Shown one piece after another: positions 35,060 to 46,258 of a stretch of 64,000 bases of DNA (the first letter of the stretch is position 1; every line of letters begins with the position of its first letter). Both the position numbers and the translations under genes were made by a program. Source of the stretch: CAWDYA01 sp963806495 (GTDB taxonomy: Bacteria; Acidobacteriota; Polarisedimenticolia; JACPZX01; DASXTC01). Under the pieces are notes generated by a model. That model was not told the DNA's origin, did no database searches, and saw nothing but the letters and a program-made list of their open reading frames with translations. The stretch is taken from assembly GCA_963806495.1 (NCBI GenBank), contig CAWDYA010000004.1, positions 248,001-312,000 of the forward strand, read 5' to 3'.

Positions 35060-36609
35060 GAACCGTCCCGCTCGCGCTGGCCCTGTGCTGCGCGATGGCC
35101 GCCTTCGCGGGTCCCGAGGACGGACTCCCGCCCCTGCCAGATGTCGATCTGTCGACGCTGCCCGAGTCGATCCGTGCCGAGGTGCAGGCGGCGCAGGATC
35201 GCGCGGTCGCCGCCCCCCACGACGCGAGCGCGGCAGGAGAGTTCGGAGCGCTCTGCTTCGTGTACGACTTCCCCCTCGCGGCCACCTCCTGCTTCGAGAG
35301 GGCCGCGGCAATCGACACCGAGAACCTCCGCTGGCGTTACTTCCTGGGTCTCGCCGAGGAGCGGGTGGGCGATGCCGACAAGGCGATCGCCGCCTACGAG
35401 GCGGCCATCGCGATCGATCCCGACGACGGGCCCAGCCTCGTGAGGCTCGCCGACCTTCTGCTGGAGAAGGATCCGGCGCGCTCCCAGACGCTCTACCGGC
35501 ACGCCCTGGAGGTGAACCCGGACAACGCGCCCGCCTGGTACGGTCTCGGCCACTGCGCCCGTATCGCCGGCGACCGGCAGGAGGCGCTGGCGCGGTACCG
35601 CAAGGCGATCGAGAAGGCCCCGGATTATGCCGAGGCGCACTACGCCGTAGCGATGATCCTGGCGGCGCAGGGCGACAAGGAGGCCGCGCAGGAGCACCTG
35701 AAGATCTCCTCCGAGGGGCATCAGGCGCGGATCCCGGGCGATCCCCTGTATACGGCCATGCTCAACAAGGGGCGCAGCGCCGTCATGATGAGACACGAGG
35801 CGCAGCGTCTGGTGCAGAGCGGCCGGATCACGGAGGCGATCGATACGCTGGAGCAGGCGATTGCGATCGATGTCTCCGGCACCACCTCGCGCCACTATCT
35901 GGGGCTGCTGCTTGCCCAGCAGGGGAGATTCGAGGAGGCGGTGGAGCAGCTCAGGATGGTGGTGAAGGCCGACCCGGGCAACGTGGAAGCGAAGTCCACG
36001 CTCGGGCTGGCGCTCACCGAGCTGGGGCGGCTCGACGAGGCACAGGCGATCTACCGGGACGTCCTGCAGCGGCACCCGGATCACGCCCCCACGCTCATGT
36101 ACATGGGGCACATCCTCGCGCAGCTCGGACGCAGCGAGGAGGCGCTCGGCTACATGCGGCGGGCCGTCGAGGCCCAGCCCGCCAACGGCGTCTTCCAGTA
36201 CACGCTCGGCGAGCTGCTCGCGCGGACGGGAAACGAGAAGGAGGCGATCGACCACGTGAGCAAGGCGGTGCAGTCGATGCCCTCGCGGGCCGACTACCGC
36301 TACACGCTCGGTGTTCTGCTGGCGAGGTCGGGAGACGTGGCGGCCGCGAAGGAGCAGTGGCTGAAGGCGCTGGAGATCAAGCCGGATGGCCCCGATCCGT
36401 ACCGCGGCCTCGTGGGGGCCGGGCTGTCAGGCGGCGATGCCGCCGCGGCCGTGCGCTATGCGGAGAGGCTCTGCGAGCTGACCCGGCACGCGAATCGAGA
36501 CGACCTGGAGCTGCTGGCGAAGGCGTACGATGCGGCCGGGCGTGACGCGGACGCCGTCAGGACGCGCGCCGAGGCGGAGCGGCTGGGCGGCGCGGGGCCT
36601 CCCCGATGA
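35056..36609 (+). CDS. Tetratricopeptide repeat protein, exported
   Basis: The 517-aa product has a signal peptide (MRTVPLALALCCAMAAFAG) and about eleven TPR-type repeats (for example WRYFLGLAEERVGDADKAIAAYEAAIAIDPDD and APTLMYMGHILAQLGRSEEALGYMRRAVEAQPAN). No enzymatic domain is seen. Its ATG overlaps the stop of the CRTAC1-like gene, mirroring the reverse-order pair at 24727-27966. The repeated pairing suggests that the TPR protein acts with the propeller protein in the periplasm. Confidence 0.9.
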   Translation: MRTVPLALALCCAMAAFAGPEDGLPPLPDVDLSTLPESIRAEVQAAQDRAVAAPHDASAAGEFGALCFVYDFPLAATSCFERAAAIDTENLRWRYFLGLAEERVGDADKAIAAYEAAIAIDPDDGPSLVRLADLLLEKDPARSQTLYRHALEVNPDNAPAWYGLGHCARIAGDRQEALARYRKAIEKAPDYAEAHYAVAMILAAQGDKEAAQEHLKISSEGHQARIPGDPLYTAMLNKGRSAVMMRHEAQRLVQSGRITEAIDTLEQAIAIDVSGTTSRHYLGLLLAQQGRFEEAVEQLRMVVKADPGNVEAKSTLGLALTELGRLDEAQAIYRDVLQRHPDHAPTLMYMGHILAQLGRSEEALGYMRRAVEAQPANGVFQYTLGELLARTGNEKEAIDHVSKAVQSMPSRADYRYTLGVLLARSGDVAAAKEQWLKALEIKPDGPDPYRGLVGAGLSGGDAAAAVRYAERLCELTRHANRDDLELLAKAYDAAGRDADAVRTRAEAERLGGAGPPR

Positions 36610-37272
36610 TCGGCGGCCCGGGTCCGGCCACGCGGCTCGTCTCCGTCAACGTGGGGCTGCCGGTGACATCGGTGTGGCAGGGGCGCAAGGTCCTCAGCGG
36701 GATTCTCAAGAGCGCGGTCGACGGGCCGGTGGCGGTGCGAGCCACCGGTCTGGAAGGGGACGGTCAGGCGGAATCCGAGGGTGCACGGCGGCGCGCTGAA
36801 GACCGTCTACGCCTATCCGGCGGAGCATTACCACTACTGGAAACAGGCGCACGCGGCCACGGCCCCGTACCCCTGGGGGATGTTCGGTGAGAATCTCACG
36901 ATCAGCGGGCTGACGGAGAGCTCGGTGGCCGTGGGGGACCGGCTGATCATCGGCGGCGCGGAGCTCATGGTCACCCAGCCGCGGCTTCCCTGCTACAAGC
37001 TCGAGATGCGGTTCGGCCGCCCCGGCATGATACGCGAATTTCTCGAGAGCGGACGAAGCGGTTTCTACCTGAGCGTGATCCGGGAGGGATCGGTCCGCAC
37101 CGGCGACGACGTGGATCTCGTGCCCTTCGATGACGAGCGGATCACGATCGCCGCGATCGTGGCGTCGGGAAGGGATCCTGCCGCGCGCGCGGAGCTGATG
37201 ACGCGTCTGTCGCGCATCGCGGGACTCCCAGGACGGCTGAAGGACCGTTACGCACGCTGGGAGGGGGCCTGA
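36606..37272 (+). CDS. MOSC-domain protein (YiiM-like), single-base frameshift
   Basis: MOSC domains handle sulfur or molybdenum-cofactor-linked substrates. The N-terminal part (LVSVNVGLPVTSVWQGRKVLSGILKSAVDGPVAVRATGLEGDGQA) leaves frame near 36771, where one extra A turns ADPRVHGGALKTVYAYP into AESEGARRR. The rest (HYHYWKQ, PWGMFGENLTISGLTE, VGDRLIIGGAELMVTQPRLPCYKLEMRFGRPGM) continues to 37272. The conserved Cys of the MOSC family is in RLPCYKL. Corrected length is about 221 aa, right for YiiM. It overlaps the TPR gene stop (ATGA). Confidence 0.85.
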
Positions 37273-37273
37273 G

Positions 37274-38014
37274 ATGGGGGCGCGCGGGTGGCTGGCCTCG
37301 GACCGGGGTGTCGCCATCGTGGCCGCGGCCGCGACGCTGCTTGCGCTGGCCGAGAACACCGTTGCGCCCTGGGCGCCCTACTATGTCGTGTACGTCGTCG
37401 CGGTGACGGTCCTGCCGTTCGTGGCCGGCACCTGGGCCTTCGGCAGGATCACCTCCACGCGTGCAACCATCTGGATCCTGGCCGTGGTGGGGCCGTTGCT
37501 GCTGCAGGTTCTCGGCGGTCTCTGGTCGACGCTGGCCTACCCGGCGGTGGCCGGCTGGTTCGGCGCCACGGCCGAGACGCTGAGCGGGCCGTACCACTCG
37601 CTCGATGCCGCCCTCGCGACCATCTTCGAGTCCCGCGGCGCGTCGTGGGGCACCGAGCCGCGCGCGCTCATGGCGCTCTACTTCCTGGGGATCCTGGTCT
37701 GGGCCGGGCTGGGCGAGGAGCTGTTCTACCGCGGGTACATCCACGGGGCGCTGCGCAGGCGCCACGGTTTCGCCTTTGCGGCGGTGGTCTCGGCGGCGTT
37801 CTTCGGCGTCCGGCACGCGACACAGCTCGCGCTGGTACAGCCGTCGTACCCGTGGGGGGCTGCGGTCACCTGGGTCGGGCTGTCGTTCGTGGTGGGGATC
37901 TTCCTGAGCTATCTGTACGAGCGTAGCGGCTCGCTCTACCCGCCGGTCCTCGCGCACTACCTGTTCAATCTCGTGCCGCTGGCGTTCCTGCTCGCCGGGC
38001 CGGAGGGAGGCTGA
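37274..38014 (+). CDS. CPBP-family intramembrane glutamic protease
   Basis: The 246-aa integral membrane protein has about seven hydrophobic segments. It carries the three signatures of the CPBP (Abi/CAAX) family: GEELFYRGYIHGAL with the Glu-Glu-x-x-x-Arg motif near residue 147, FFGVRHATQLA with the catalytic His, and a final HYLFN. Bacterial members are implicated in protein processing, bacteriocin self-immunity or membrane-protein quality control; the substrate here is not evident. It starts 1 nt after the MOSC stop and is probably co-transcribed. Confidence 0.88.
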   Translation: MGARGWLASDRGVAIVAAAATLLALAENTVAPWAPYYVVYVVAVTVLPFVAGTWAFGRITSTRATIWILAVVGPLLLQVLGGLWSTLAYPAVAGWFGATAETLSGPYHSLDAALATIFESRGASWGTEPRALMALYFLGILVWAGLGEELFYRGYIHGALRRRHGFAFAAVVSAAFFGVRHATQLALVQPSYPWGAAVTWVGLSFVVGIFLSYLYERSGSLYPPVLAHYLFNLVPLAFLLAGPEGG

Positions 38015-38090
38015 GGGGTGGATTCCTGACCAGTGAGGTGGCTCGGCCCTGACGCGACGGGCCGGCACGTCGGGAAGGCGCCCCCCCGGC

Positions 38091-40101
38091 TCAGCCCCGC
38101 GCGCCGTACCGCGCCGCGTAGTACGACTCGATGAAGGCGCGAGCCGTATCCGATGAGGCCGGGTCGTGACGTGCGATCGCCGTGGCGAGCTCGCGTGGCG
38201 TCTGCCCGGGTCCGCGTCTCACGCCGCGCGCCGCCCACCGGGCCTCGAACCGGCGGAAGCGGCGTGCCGCCCGCGCGGCGGTCGGGGAGACAGGGGCCGC
38301 GCCCCGCTTCAGGTGCCTGAGGAGCGCGCCGATCAGCTTCGCCCCTCCGAGTGCCGCCATCCCCAGGAACGCCACGATCACCGCGATCGCGGTGGATCGG
38401 CCCCAACGCCGACTCGTCGAGGAGACCGCCCGCTCCAGGAGCCCGGTGAGGGAGCGGGCCGCGGAAGCGGCGGTGGCGCGGGCGGTGTCCACGAACCCGG
38501 CCAGCACCGATTCCTGGTCCAGCAGATCGAGCCCGACGATCGCAGGTGTCCCACATCACCTCGAGCCGCGACAGCCCGGCGCGGAGACGTCCCAGGGCGC
38601 CGGCGCGGGCCGCGAGCTGAGCGGTCGAGGGCGTCGGGTCGTAGGTGACCCAGCCCCGCTCGGGGATCCAGGCCTCCACCCAGGCGTGCGCGTCGGCCTG
38701 CCTGACGATGAAGCTCGAGGTGAGCGCGGACCACTCTCCCGACTGGAACCCGTTGACCACCCGCGACGGGATGCCGAGGTGGCGCAGCATGACCGCCATG
38801 GAGGTGGCGAAGTACTCGCAGTGTCCCGGGTGGTGTTCGAGCAGGAAGTGTGCCACCGGGTCGGCGACGCCCGCGTCGTTCACATCCAGCGAGTAGGTGT
38901 AGTTGGACCGGAGGTAGTCCTCGATGCGGCGCGCGCGCTCGAAGTCGGTGCCCGCCCCCTCGGTGACCGCGGCGGCGAGCCGGGTCACGCGCGGATCCAG
39001 GCGGGGCAGCGCGAGATAGCGGGCCGACCCGGACGGTGAGGTCCCGCCGCGCCCGTAGCCGTACAGGGCCGTGTCGGGGGCCTGAGACACCACGCGATAG
39101 TTGAAGCGGCGGATGCGGGGCGCCGGCAGGTGAATCGATCCGTCCGTGTCGATCCCCAGCGACGTGATGTCATCGGAAACGATGCGCGAAGGGCCCGGGG
39201 TGGTGAACAGCACCGGCACCAGCACCGGCAGGACGCTGACCTCGTACCGGAAGGTGTCGCGATTGTCCGGCGGGAGCGAGCCGATGTGAAACGCGCCATC
39301 GCCGTCACGATCGACCCATCGACGGCTCCCCGAGGAGGCGCTCCAGGATCGGCCGTCGAAGGTGTCCAGCGCCACCCCGCGCCACCTGACGGGGAGCGAC
39401 GCGGGGTCGAGGGCGCCGCCGACGTGCACGCGCATCACGATGGCCCGGCTCTGCTTGATGCGGCCGATCGATCCCAGCTCGATCCGGTCGGCGAAGCCGG
39501 TCAGCCCGTCCCCTTCGCCACGCAGGATCGACACCGGGTGGAATGTGCCGGTGCCGAAGTGGGGGATGACGAAGAACAGCGCTCCGCCGATCGCGAGCGT
39601 CGAGGCCGTCATGGACAGGGCGGGCCGGCCGCCGGGCACGCGGCGCGCCGCGGCGGGCGCCCCCTCCCGGCTCGCCGCCATGGCCATCAGCGTCCAGATC
39701 GCCACCAGCAGGTAGGCCGCGAGGAAGATCGAGAAGTATGCCTCCGTGGTGGAGGCGGCCGCCGCCAGGATCTGAACGAAGCTGAGCGAGATCGCCTGGC
39801 GCAGGTCCCTCTGGTCCGACAGGTTCGAGCAGCGGTACACGACGACGAAGGTGAGCAGCCGGAGCGCAGCGCCGATGAGATCCCTCGAGATCACCACCAG
39901 GTCGAACGGAAAGAGGATCAGCGTCAGCAGCGCCAGGAGATCCCAGAGCCTCGCGTGCGTCTCCGGCTTTCGCTGCCATCGCCCGTACAGGACGGCGGCC
40001 GCCAGGATCAGGCCGTGGACGGGCCCGATCGCCCCGACGGCCAGCAGCGCGGCGGCGGCGATCATCATGCAGGCGGTCACGCCGTTGCGCACGCCCATCA
40101 T
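38091..40101 (-). CDS. Transglutaminase-like membrane protein (TgpA/DUF3488 type), single-base frameshift
   Basis: The N-terminal 200 residues hold five or six transmembrane helices. An extracytoplasmic transglutaminase core follows with Cys in HHPGHCEYFATSMAVMLRHLGIP, His in ADAHAWVEAWIP and Asp in WVTYDPTPS. One extra A at 38544 breaks the frame after LSRLEVMWDT. Correction gives AIVGLDLLDQESVLAGFVDTARA, a further transmembrane helix (AIAVIVAFLGMAALGGAKLIGAL) and a cytoplasmic tail to 38091, the usual TgpA layout, about 669 aa. The ATG at 40101 overlaps the DUF58 stop. TgpA, DUF58 and MoxR form a common operon for cell-envelope integrity. Confidence 0.87.
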
Positions 40102-41123
40102 CTCACCTCGATCGGCGTGGCGCGCCCCGGCAGCGCCGACAGCACGATCGTCTGCACGCCGGACCGCGCGCGCCGCGCCGTGCGGGCCAGCGGCTCGACG
40201 GAGGTGCCGGGGCGGCACGCCCGGGCCTCGGCGAGGTAATGCATCGCGGCCCGTCCTTGAAGCAGCGGCGGGCGGCCGGGCACCAGCAGCCGTGCGTCGA
40301 AGCCGGAGCGGGCGGCCAGGTCCAGCAGCGCCGCGCACCGCTCGACGATCTCCTCGAACGCCTCGTCGTCGGGGGTCTCATGGTCCAGCACCAGGTCCAC
40401 GCTGCGGTCGCGCTCCCTCTCGAACTCGCGCACCATGAGCTGCCGGGTGCGGGCCGAGGAGCGCCAGTCGATGTGCCGCGCGTCGTCGGCGGGGGTGTAC
40501 TCGCGGATGTCGCGCAGCTCGAAGCCGGCTCCGGCCGAGCCGCGCGCCGCGCTCTCCTGGGCGCCTTCCGGCCCGCCCCCGATTACCTTCACCGACGCAA
40601 GGGGCCGGAAGGAGGGGAGCACCACGAGGTCGGTCTCGATCGCGCGCCGCGTCTGGTACAGCGCGAGATCGAGCGGGTAGCCGGTGGCGGCCGTCAGCGT
40701 GAGCCTTTCGTAGACGCCTCGGCGGTCGACCGTGACGGTAACGGAGCCGAATCCGCGTGCCTCGCGCCCGGCGACGGCGACGCTCAGCTCCACCGGCCGG
40801 GGCAGCCCCTGGATCCGGATGTCGACCCAGGTCTGCGGCAGGAACGGAAAGCGCCCCGTGACCTCCACGCCGGCGAGAAACGGCTGCCCGCGCACCGCCT
40901 CGGCCGGCATGTGGGGAACGATGCGGAGACGGCGCAACGACCAGACGGAGGCCACCGCGGAGGTGACGGCCAGGCCGAGCACCAGCGACAGCATCAGATA
41001 GAGCAGGTTGTTGCCCGTGTTGAGAGCGGCCAGCCCCATGGCCAGCCCGAGCACGGCCAGCCTGAGCCCCATGCGCCCGGCGGCCCTCCGGTCGGGGGTA
41101 GGGGCGGTTGCCGCCGTGCTCAC
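40098..41123 (-). CDS. DUF58 domain-containing protein
   Basis: The 341-aa protein has two N-terminal hydrophobic helices (LAVLGLAMGLAALNTGNNLLYLMLSLVLGLAV) followed by a beta-rich region and the DUF58 domain, a von Willebrand A-like fold. The diagnostic segment FELRDIREYTPADDARHIDWRSSARTRQLMVREFE is near residues 201-235. DUF58 proteins are coupled with MoxR ATPases, which remodel them as chaperone partners. The start is GTG, 7 nt from the MoxR stop, and the gene overlaps the transglutaminase gene. Confidence 0.92.
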   Translation of the reverse strand: MSTAATAPTPDRRAAGRMGLRLAVLGLAMGLAALNTGNNLLYLMLSLVLGLAVTSAVASVWSLRRLRIVPHMPAEAVRGQPFLAGVEVTGRFPFLPQTWVDIRIQGLPRPVELSVAVAGREARGFGSVTVTVDRRGVYERLTLTAATGYPLDLALYQTRRAIETDLVVLPSFRPLASVKVIGGGPEGAQESAARGSAGAGFELRDIREYTPADDARHIDWRSSARTRQLMVREFERERDRSVDLVLDHETPDDEAFEEIVERCAALLDLAARSGFDARLLVPGRPPLLQGRAAMHYLAEARACRPGTSVEPLARTARRARSGVQTIVLSALPGRATPIEVR

Positions 41124-41130
41124 GCCCGGC

Positions 41131-42081
<951 letters not shown>

Positions 42082-42122
42082 GACGACGCTCCTGCGGTGG
42101 GTCCGGTCACGGATACGGCGGC

Positions 42123-42151
42123 ATCATAGGCTCGCGGCGGGGGGCGGACAA
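42123..42151 (-). promoter_or_regulatory. Promoter of the moxR operon
   Basis: On the minus strand TTGTCC (42151-42146), a 17-nt spacer and TATGAT (42128-42123) sit about 41 bases before the TTG start of the MoxR gene, within an 82-bp interval. Confidence 0.55.
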
Positions 42152-42163
42152 GGCGGCCGGTGC

Positions 42164-43288
42164 TCAGTACCGGTGCGCCATCCCGCGGGCCGTGAGATTC
42201 GCCTTGATCCTGTGGTTGATCTCCTCCCACTCCTCGTGGGGGACCTGCAGGAAGTGCTCCACCACCTGCGGGTCGAACTGGGTGCCGGAGAAGTCGATCA
42301 CCTCCTGCCGCGCGCGCTCGTACGGCATGGCCTTGCGGTAGGGGCGGTTCATGGTCATCGCGTCGAGGGTGTCCACCACGGCGAAGATCCTGGCCCCGAG
42401 CGGGATCTGATCCCCCGACAGGCCGCGCGGATAGCCCGTGCCGTCAAAGCGTTCCTGGTGGCAGTAGACGATCGGGATGGCGCCCTCGAGGAACTTGACG
42501 CCCGAGAGGATCCGCCGGCCCAGCTCGGGATGCTTGCGCATCTCGACCCATTCCTGCGGCGTGAGCGGCCCCGGCTTCCTGAGGATGGCGTCGGGCACGC
42601 CGATCTTGCCGACATCGTGCAGCAGGGCGCCCCAGCGCATCTGCGTCAGCTCCGGCTCCTGGATTCCCATCCGTTTCGCCACGGTCACCGTGTACTCCGA
42701 GACACGCTGCGAGTGGCCCTGCGTCTCGGTGTCACGCGTATCGAGCGCCTCCATCAAGGCCTCGAGGGTGGTGTCGTAGGTGGCCCGGATCTGCTCGAAG
42801 GCGGTCTTGAGCTCACCGTACAGCTGCTCCACCTCGCCGCTCTTGCGGCGCACCTCCTCGGTGCGCTCCTCGACCTTCCGCTCGAGAGAGGACTGGTACT
42901 CGCGGTTCTCGCGGATCAGGCGGCGCTTCTCGAGCGTGCGCTCCACGGTGAGCAGCACGTCGTCGAGGTTGAAAGGCTTGGTGATGTAGTCGCTCGCACC
43001 CATGCGGATCGACCGGATGGCGGTGTCGACGTCCACGACGCCGGTCACCATGATGACGTCAATCTCTTCGTTCATCTCCTTGATTCTCTTCAGCAGCGTG
43101 ATGCCGTTCTGGCCCGGCATGTCGATGTCCGACAGCACCAGCGAGTACCCGCCGCCGTTGGAGAGCTTTTCGAGCGCGTCCGCGCTGTTGCCCACGGCGG
43201 CGCACGCATACCCCGACCCGCCGAGCTTCTCGGTGAGAACTTCCCTGATGACCTGTTCGTCGTCGACGATGAGGAGATTCGGTTTCAT
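42164..43288 (-). CDS. Two-component response regulator with HD-GYP cyclic-di-GMP phosphodiesterase domain
   Basis: The 374-aa product has a receiver domain with acidic pocket (VDDE), phospho-acceptor Asp54 in VLSDIDMPG and Lys in DYITKPF. A coiled-coil linker (about residues 118-175) and an HD-GYP domain follow. The catalytic part includes ETQGHSQRVSEY, GALLHDVGKIGVPD, KHPELG and HQERFDGTGYPRGLSG. These RpfG-like proteins hydrolyse cyclic di-GMP, opposing the GGDEF protein at 17869. The start at ATG 43288 is set by the MKPNLLIVDDE family start; there is no clear Shine-Dalgarno sequence. No cognate histidine kinase is adjacent. Confidence 0.92.
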   Translation of the reverse strand: MKPNLLIVDDEQVIREVLTEKLGGSGYACAAVGNSADALEKLSNGGGYSLVLSDIDMPGQNGITLLKRIKEMNEEIDVIMVTGVVDVDTAIRSIRMGASDYITKPFNLDDVLLTVERTLEKRRLIRENREYQSSLERKVEERTEEVRRKSGEVEQLYGELKTAFEQIRATYDTTLEALMEALDTRDTETQGHSQRVSEYTVTVAKRMGIQEPELTQMRWGALLHDVGKIGVPDAILRKPGPLTPQEWVEMRKHPELGRRILSGVKFLEGAIPIVYCHQERFDGTGYPRGLSGDQIPLGARIFAVVDTLDAMTMNRPYRKAMPYERARQEVIDFSGTQFDPQVVEHFLQVPHEEWEEINHRIKANLTARGMAHRY

Positions 43289-43366
43289 GTGATGAGGACG
43301 TCCCTGTGGGTGCCGAAAGCCGACTGAGTTGACGGGCGCGTCGCCCGAGAGATCGACGATGGCGCC

Positions 43367-43394
43367 AATATATGCCGCAGGCGCAACCACGCAA
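43367..43394 (-). promoter_or_regulatory. Possible promoter for the HD-GYP gene
   Basis: On the minus strand TTGCGT (43394-43389), a 16-nt spacer and TATATT (43372-43367) lie about 78 nt upstream of the ATG. Confidence 0.4.
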
Positions 43395-43482
43395 TGGCGC
43401 GCGTTTGTACCACGCAGGGCCGCGCTCCGTCAACGCGCACCGTCGGGTTCCCCGTGGGTTTATCGGTTGTCGTCATCATCGG

Positions 43483-46161
43483 TCATGTCACCTCTTCCCA
43501 GGAGTGTCCGGTCTTGATGTCCACGGTGAGCGGCACCCGGAGCTGGGCCACTCCCTCCATGCAGCCGCGGACCACCGGCTTCATGGTCTCGATCTCCTCC
43601 TCGGGGCATTCGAGCACCAGCTCGTCGTGCACCTGGAGGATCATGCGCGAGCGGTGGCTCCCCTCGCGCAGTGCGGCGTCGAGATCCAGCATCGCCTTTT
43701 TGATCAGGTCGGCGGCCGTGCCCTGGATCGTCGTGTTGACCGCGGCACGCAGCGCCTGCTGGCGCGCCATCCGGTCGGGACTGTTGATCTCCGGGAAGTA
43801 CCGCCGGCGGTTGAGCAGCGTCGTGACGAATCCGTCCCTCTCGGCCTGCGCGATCGTCTCGTCGATGTACTCGCGTATCCGCGGGAACCGCTCGAAATAG
43901 CTGTCGATGAAGCGCTGCGCCTCCTTGCGCGGGATGCCGAGCTGCTGGGCGAGGCTGACCGCGCCCATGCCGTACAGGACGCCGAAGTTGATCGTCTTGG
44001 CCTGGTTGCGCATCTCCCCGGTCACCAGGTCCTGCATGACGCCGAAGATTTCCGCCGCGGTACGGCGGTGGATGTCCTCACCCTTGCGGAAGGCGTCGGC
44101 CAGCTCCGGGACATCGGCCATGTGCGCCATGATCCGCAGCTCGACCTGCGAGTAATCGGCGGCGAGGAACATGTGCCCCGGGTCCGGCACGAAGGCGCCC
44201 CGGATGCGCCGTCCCTGGCTGGTGCGGGCCGGTATGTTCTGGAGGTTCGGGTCCGAGGAGGACAGGCGGCCCGTGGCGGCCACGGTCTGGTTGTAGGAGG
44301 TGTGGACGCGGCCGGTGTCGGGGTTGATCAGCAGCGGCAGCGCGTCGATATAGGTCGACTTGAGCTTGGCGAGGCTGCGATAGTCGAGCACCTTGCGCGG
44401 CAGCGGATGCTGAGAGGCCAGCTCCTCGAGAACGTCCATGCTGGTGGATCGGGCTTTCGTCTTGGCCGTCCGGCGCCGGCTGGTGAGCTCGAGCCGCTCG
44501 AACAGCACGTCGCCGAGCTGCTTCGGGGAGTTGATGTTGAAGGCACCGCCTGCCAGCTCGTGGATCTCCTGCTCGAGCCGGGCCAGCTCCCGGCCGAACT
44601 CCTCGGACATCCCTGCCAGCGCCTCGCGGTCGACGCGGACTCCCGTCATCTCCATTCCCGCCAGCACGGGGATCAGCGGTCGCTCGAGGTCCTGCCACAG
44701 CTCGTCGAGCTCCATCTCGGCCAGCTTCGGCTCGAGCGCTCCCTTCAGTCGCAGGGCGATGTCCGCGTCCTCGGCCGCGTAGCGGCAGACCGTCTCCACA
44801 TCGACCTGGTCGAGCGTCACCTCGTTGCGGCCCGTCCCCGCCACCTCCTTGTACAGGATGGTCCGATGGTTCAGGTAGTCGAGGGCCAGCACGTCGAGGT
44901 TGTGCTGACGCCGCGACGGATCGATAAGATACGATGCGACCATCGAGTCGAAGGCGATAGGGGCGAGCACAGCCCCATGGCGGTGGAACATGATCAGCTC
45001 GTACTTGACGTTCTGCCCCACCTTGGGGAGATCCGGGTCCTCGAGCAGGGGGCGCAGGCGCTCCATGACCCGTTCGAGCGGGAGCTGCGCGGGGGCGCCC
45101 AGATAGGTGTGCGCCACGGGAACGTACCACCCCTTCCGCGGCTGGCACGCGATCGCCACGCCGACGATGGCGGCGCGCATCGGATCAACGCCCGTGGTCT
45201 CGAGGTCGATGGAGAGGATCCCGTCGCGCCGGACGGCCGTGAGCGCCGCTTCGAGGTCCGCGTCGGTCATGACGAGGCGATAGTCCGCGTCGCCCGCCTG
45301 CTCGCGGGGCGCGAACTCCTGCTGGAGGCTCGTGAACTCCAGCTCCGAGAACAGCTCGTAGGCGGCCTCCGCGTCCGGGGACTCGTAGCGCAGGCCGTCC
45401 AGGTCGAGCTCCACCGGAGCGTCGCGCCGGATCGTCACCAGGTCGAGGCATTTGAGGGCCTGGTCGAAGTTCCCCTTGAGGCCCTCGCGGTAGGCCTTTC
45501 GCTTAATCTCGTCGGCGTGAAGGTGCGCCTCCCGCACCGTGCCGTACTGGCGTATCAGCTCCTTGGCACCCTTCTCGCCGATGCCCGGCACTCCCGGGAT
45601 GTTGTCCGATGCGTCCCCCCACAGGGCCAGCACGTCGGGGACCCGCTCCGGCGCGACGCCGAACACCTCCTCCACCTTCGCGGCGTCCATCAGGATGTTC
45701 CCCTTCGCCGGGTTGAGCACCCGCACGTGGGCGTCGACGAGCTGGAACATGTCCTTGTCCGAGGTGACGATCACCGTGTCGTACCCCCGGGCCTTCGCCT
45801 TCTGGGCGATCGTGGCGATGATGTCGTCCGCCTCGAAGCCGTCCAGCATGAGCACGGGCACGCGCAGCACCTCGCAAACACGCTGCGTGTAGGGGAACTG
45901 GAGGACCAGATCGTCGGGCGGAGGCGGCCGGTGCGCCTTGTACTCCTCGAACTCCTCGTGACGGAAGGTGGGCGCCTCGGAGTCGAACGCGACGCCGAGA
46001 TAGGCGGGCTTCTCGTCGACGATCAGCTTGCGAAGGATCTGGGCGAAGGTGAGGATCGCGTTGGTCGGCAGCCCCTTCGAGTTGCTCAGGCGGGGTGTCG
46101 CGTGGTAGGCGCGGAAGACGTTGTATGTGCCGTCGACCAGATAGATGGTGCGTTCCTTCAC
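43483..46161 (-). CDS. polA: DNA polymerase I
   Basis: The 892-aa protein has three domains. The 5'-nuclease (VDGTYNVFRAYHATP, LDGFEADDIIATIA, TSDKDMFQLV, GDASDNIPGVPGIGEKGA) spans about 1-290. The 3'-5' exonuclease spans about 300-500 and keeps the catalytic DxE in LSIDLETTG and YAAEDADIAL, so proofreading is probably active. The family A polymerase has SSSDPNLQNIP, the ADYSQVELRIMAH motif, QAKTINFGVLYGMG and LQVHDELVLE. The start is GTG with AGGAGG nearby. The gene fills gaps in replication and repair. It is a single intact frame, in contrast with the frameshifted genes around it. Confidence 0.97.
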   Translation of the reverse strand: MKERTIYLVDGTYNVFRAYHATPRLSNSKGLPTNAILTFAQILRKLIVDEKPAYLGVAFDSEAPTFRHEEFEEYKAHRPPPPDDLVLQFPYTQRVCEVLRVPVLMLDGFEADDIIATIAQKAKARGYDTVIVTSDKDMFQLVDAHVRVLNPAKGNILMDAAKVEEVFGVAPERVPDVLALWGDASDNIPGVPGIGEKGAKELIRQYGTVREAHLHADEIKRKAYREGLKGNFDQALKCLDLVTIRRDAPVELDLDGLRYESPDAEAAYELFSELEFTSLQQEFAPREQAGDADYRLVMTDADLEAALTAVRRDGILSIDLETTGVDPMRAAIVGVAIACQPRKGWYVPVAHTYLGAPAQLPLERVMERLRPLLEDPDLPKVGQNVKYELIMFHRHGAVLAPIAFDSMVASYLIDPSRRQHNLDVLALDYLNHRTILYKEVAGTGRNEVTLDQVDVETVCRYAAEDADIALRLKGALEPKLAEMELDELWQDLERPLIPVLAGMEMTGVRVDREALAGMSEEFGRELARLEQEIHELAGGAFNINSPKQLGDVLFERLELTSRRRTAKTKARSTSMDVLEELASQHPLPRKVLDYRSLAKLKSTYIDALPLLINPDTGRVHTSYNQTVAATGRLSSSDPNLQNIPARTSQGRRIRGAFVPDPGHMFLAADYSQVELRIMAHMADVPELADAFRKGEDIHRRTAAEIFGVMQDLVTGEMRNQAKTINFGVLYGMGAVSLAQQLGIPRKEAQRFIDSYFERFPRIREYIDETIAQAERDGFVTTLLNRRRYFPEINSPDRMARQQALRAAVNTTIQGTAADLIKKAMLDLDAALREGSHRSRMILQVHDELVLECPEEEIETMKPVVRGCMEGVAQLRVPLTVDIKTGHSWEEVT

Positions 46162-46258
46162 CGGTCCTCCTGCGCGGCGCGTGACCGCCGGAGCGCCATT
46201 CTACCACCGGCCTCGGCGCCGCCGGACGTTCCCGCCGGCCCGCCCGGGGGGCCGCGTG

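Noticed and set aside
43400..43482. Possible terminator between polA and the HD-GYP gene.
   Set aside because: Weak inverted segments only, with no U-tract on the relevant strand.
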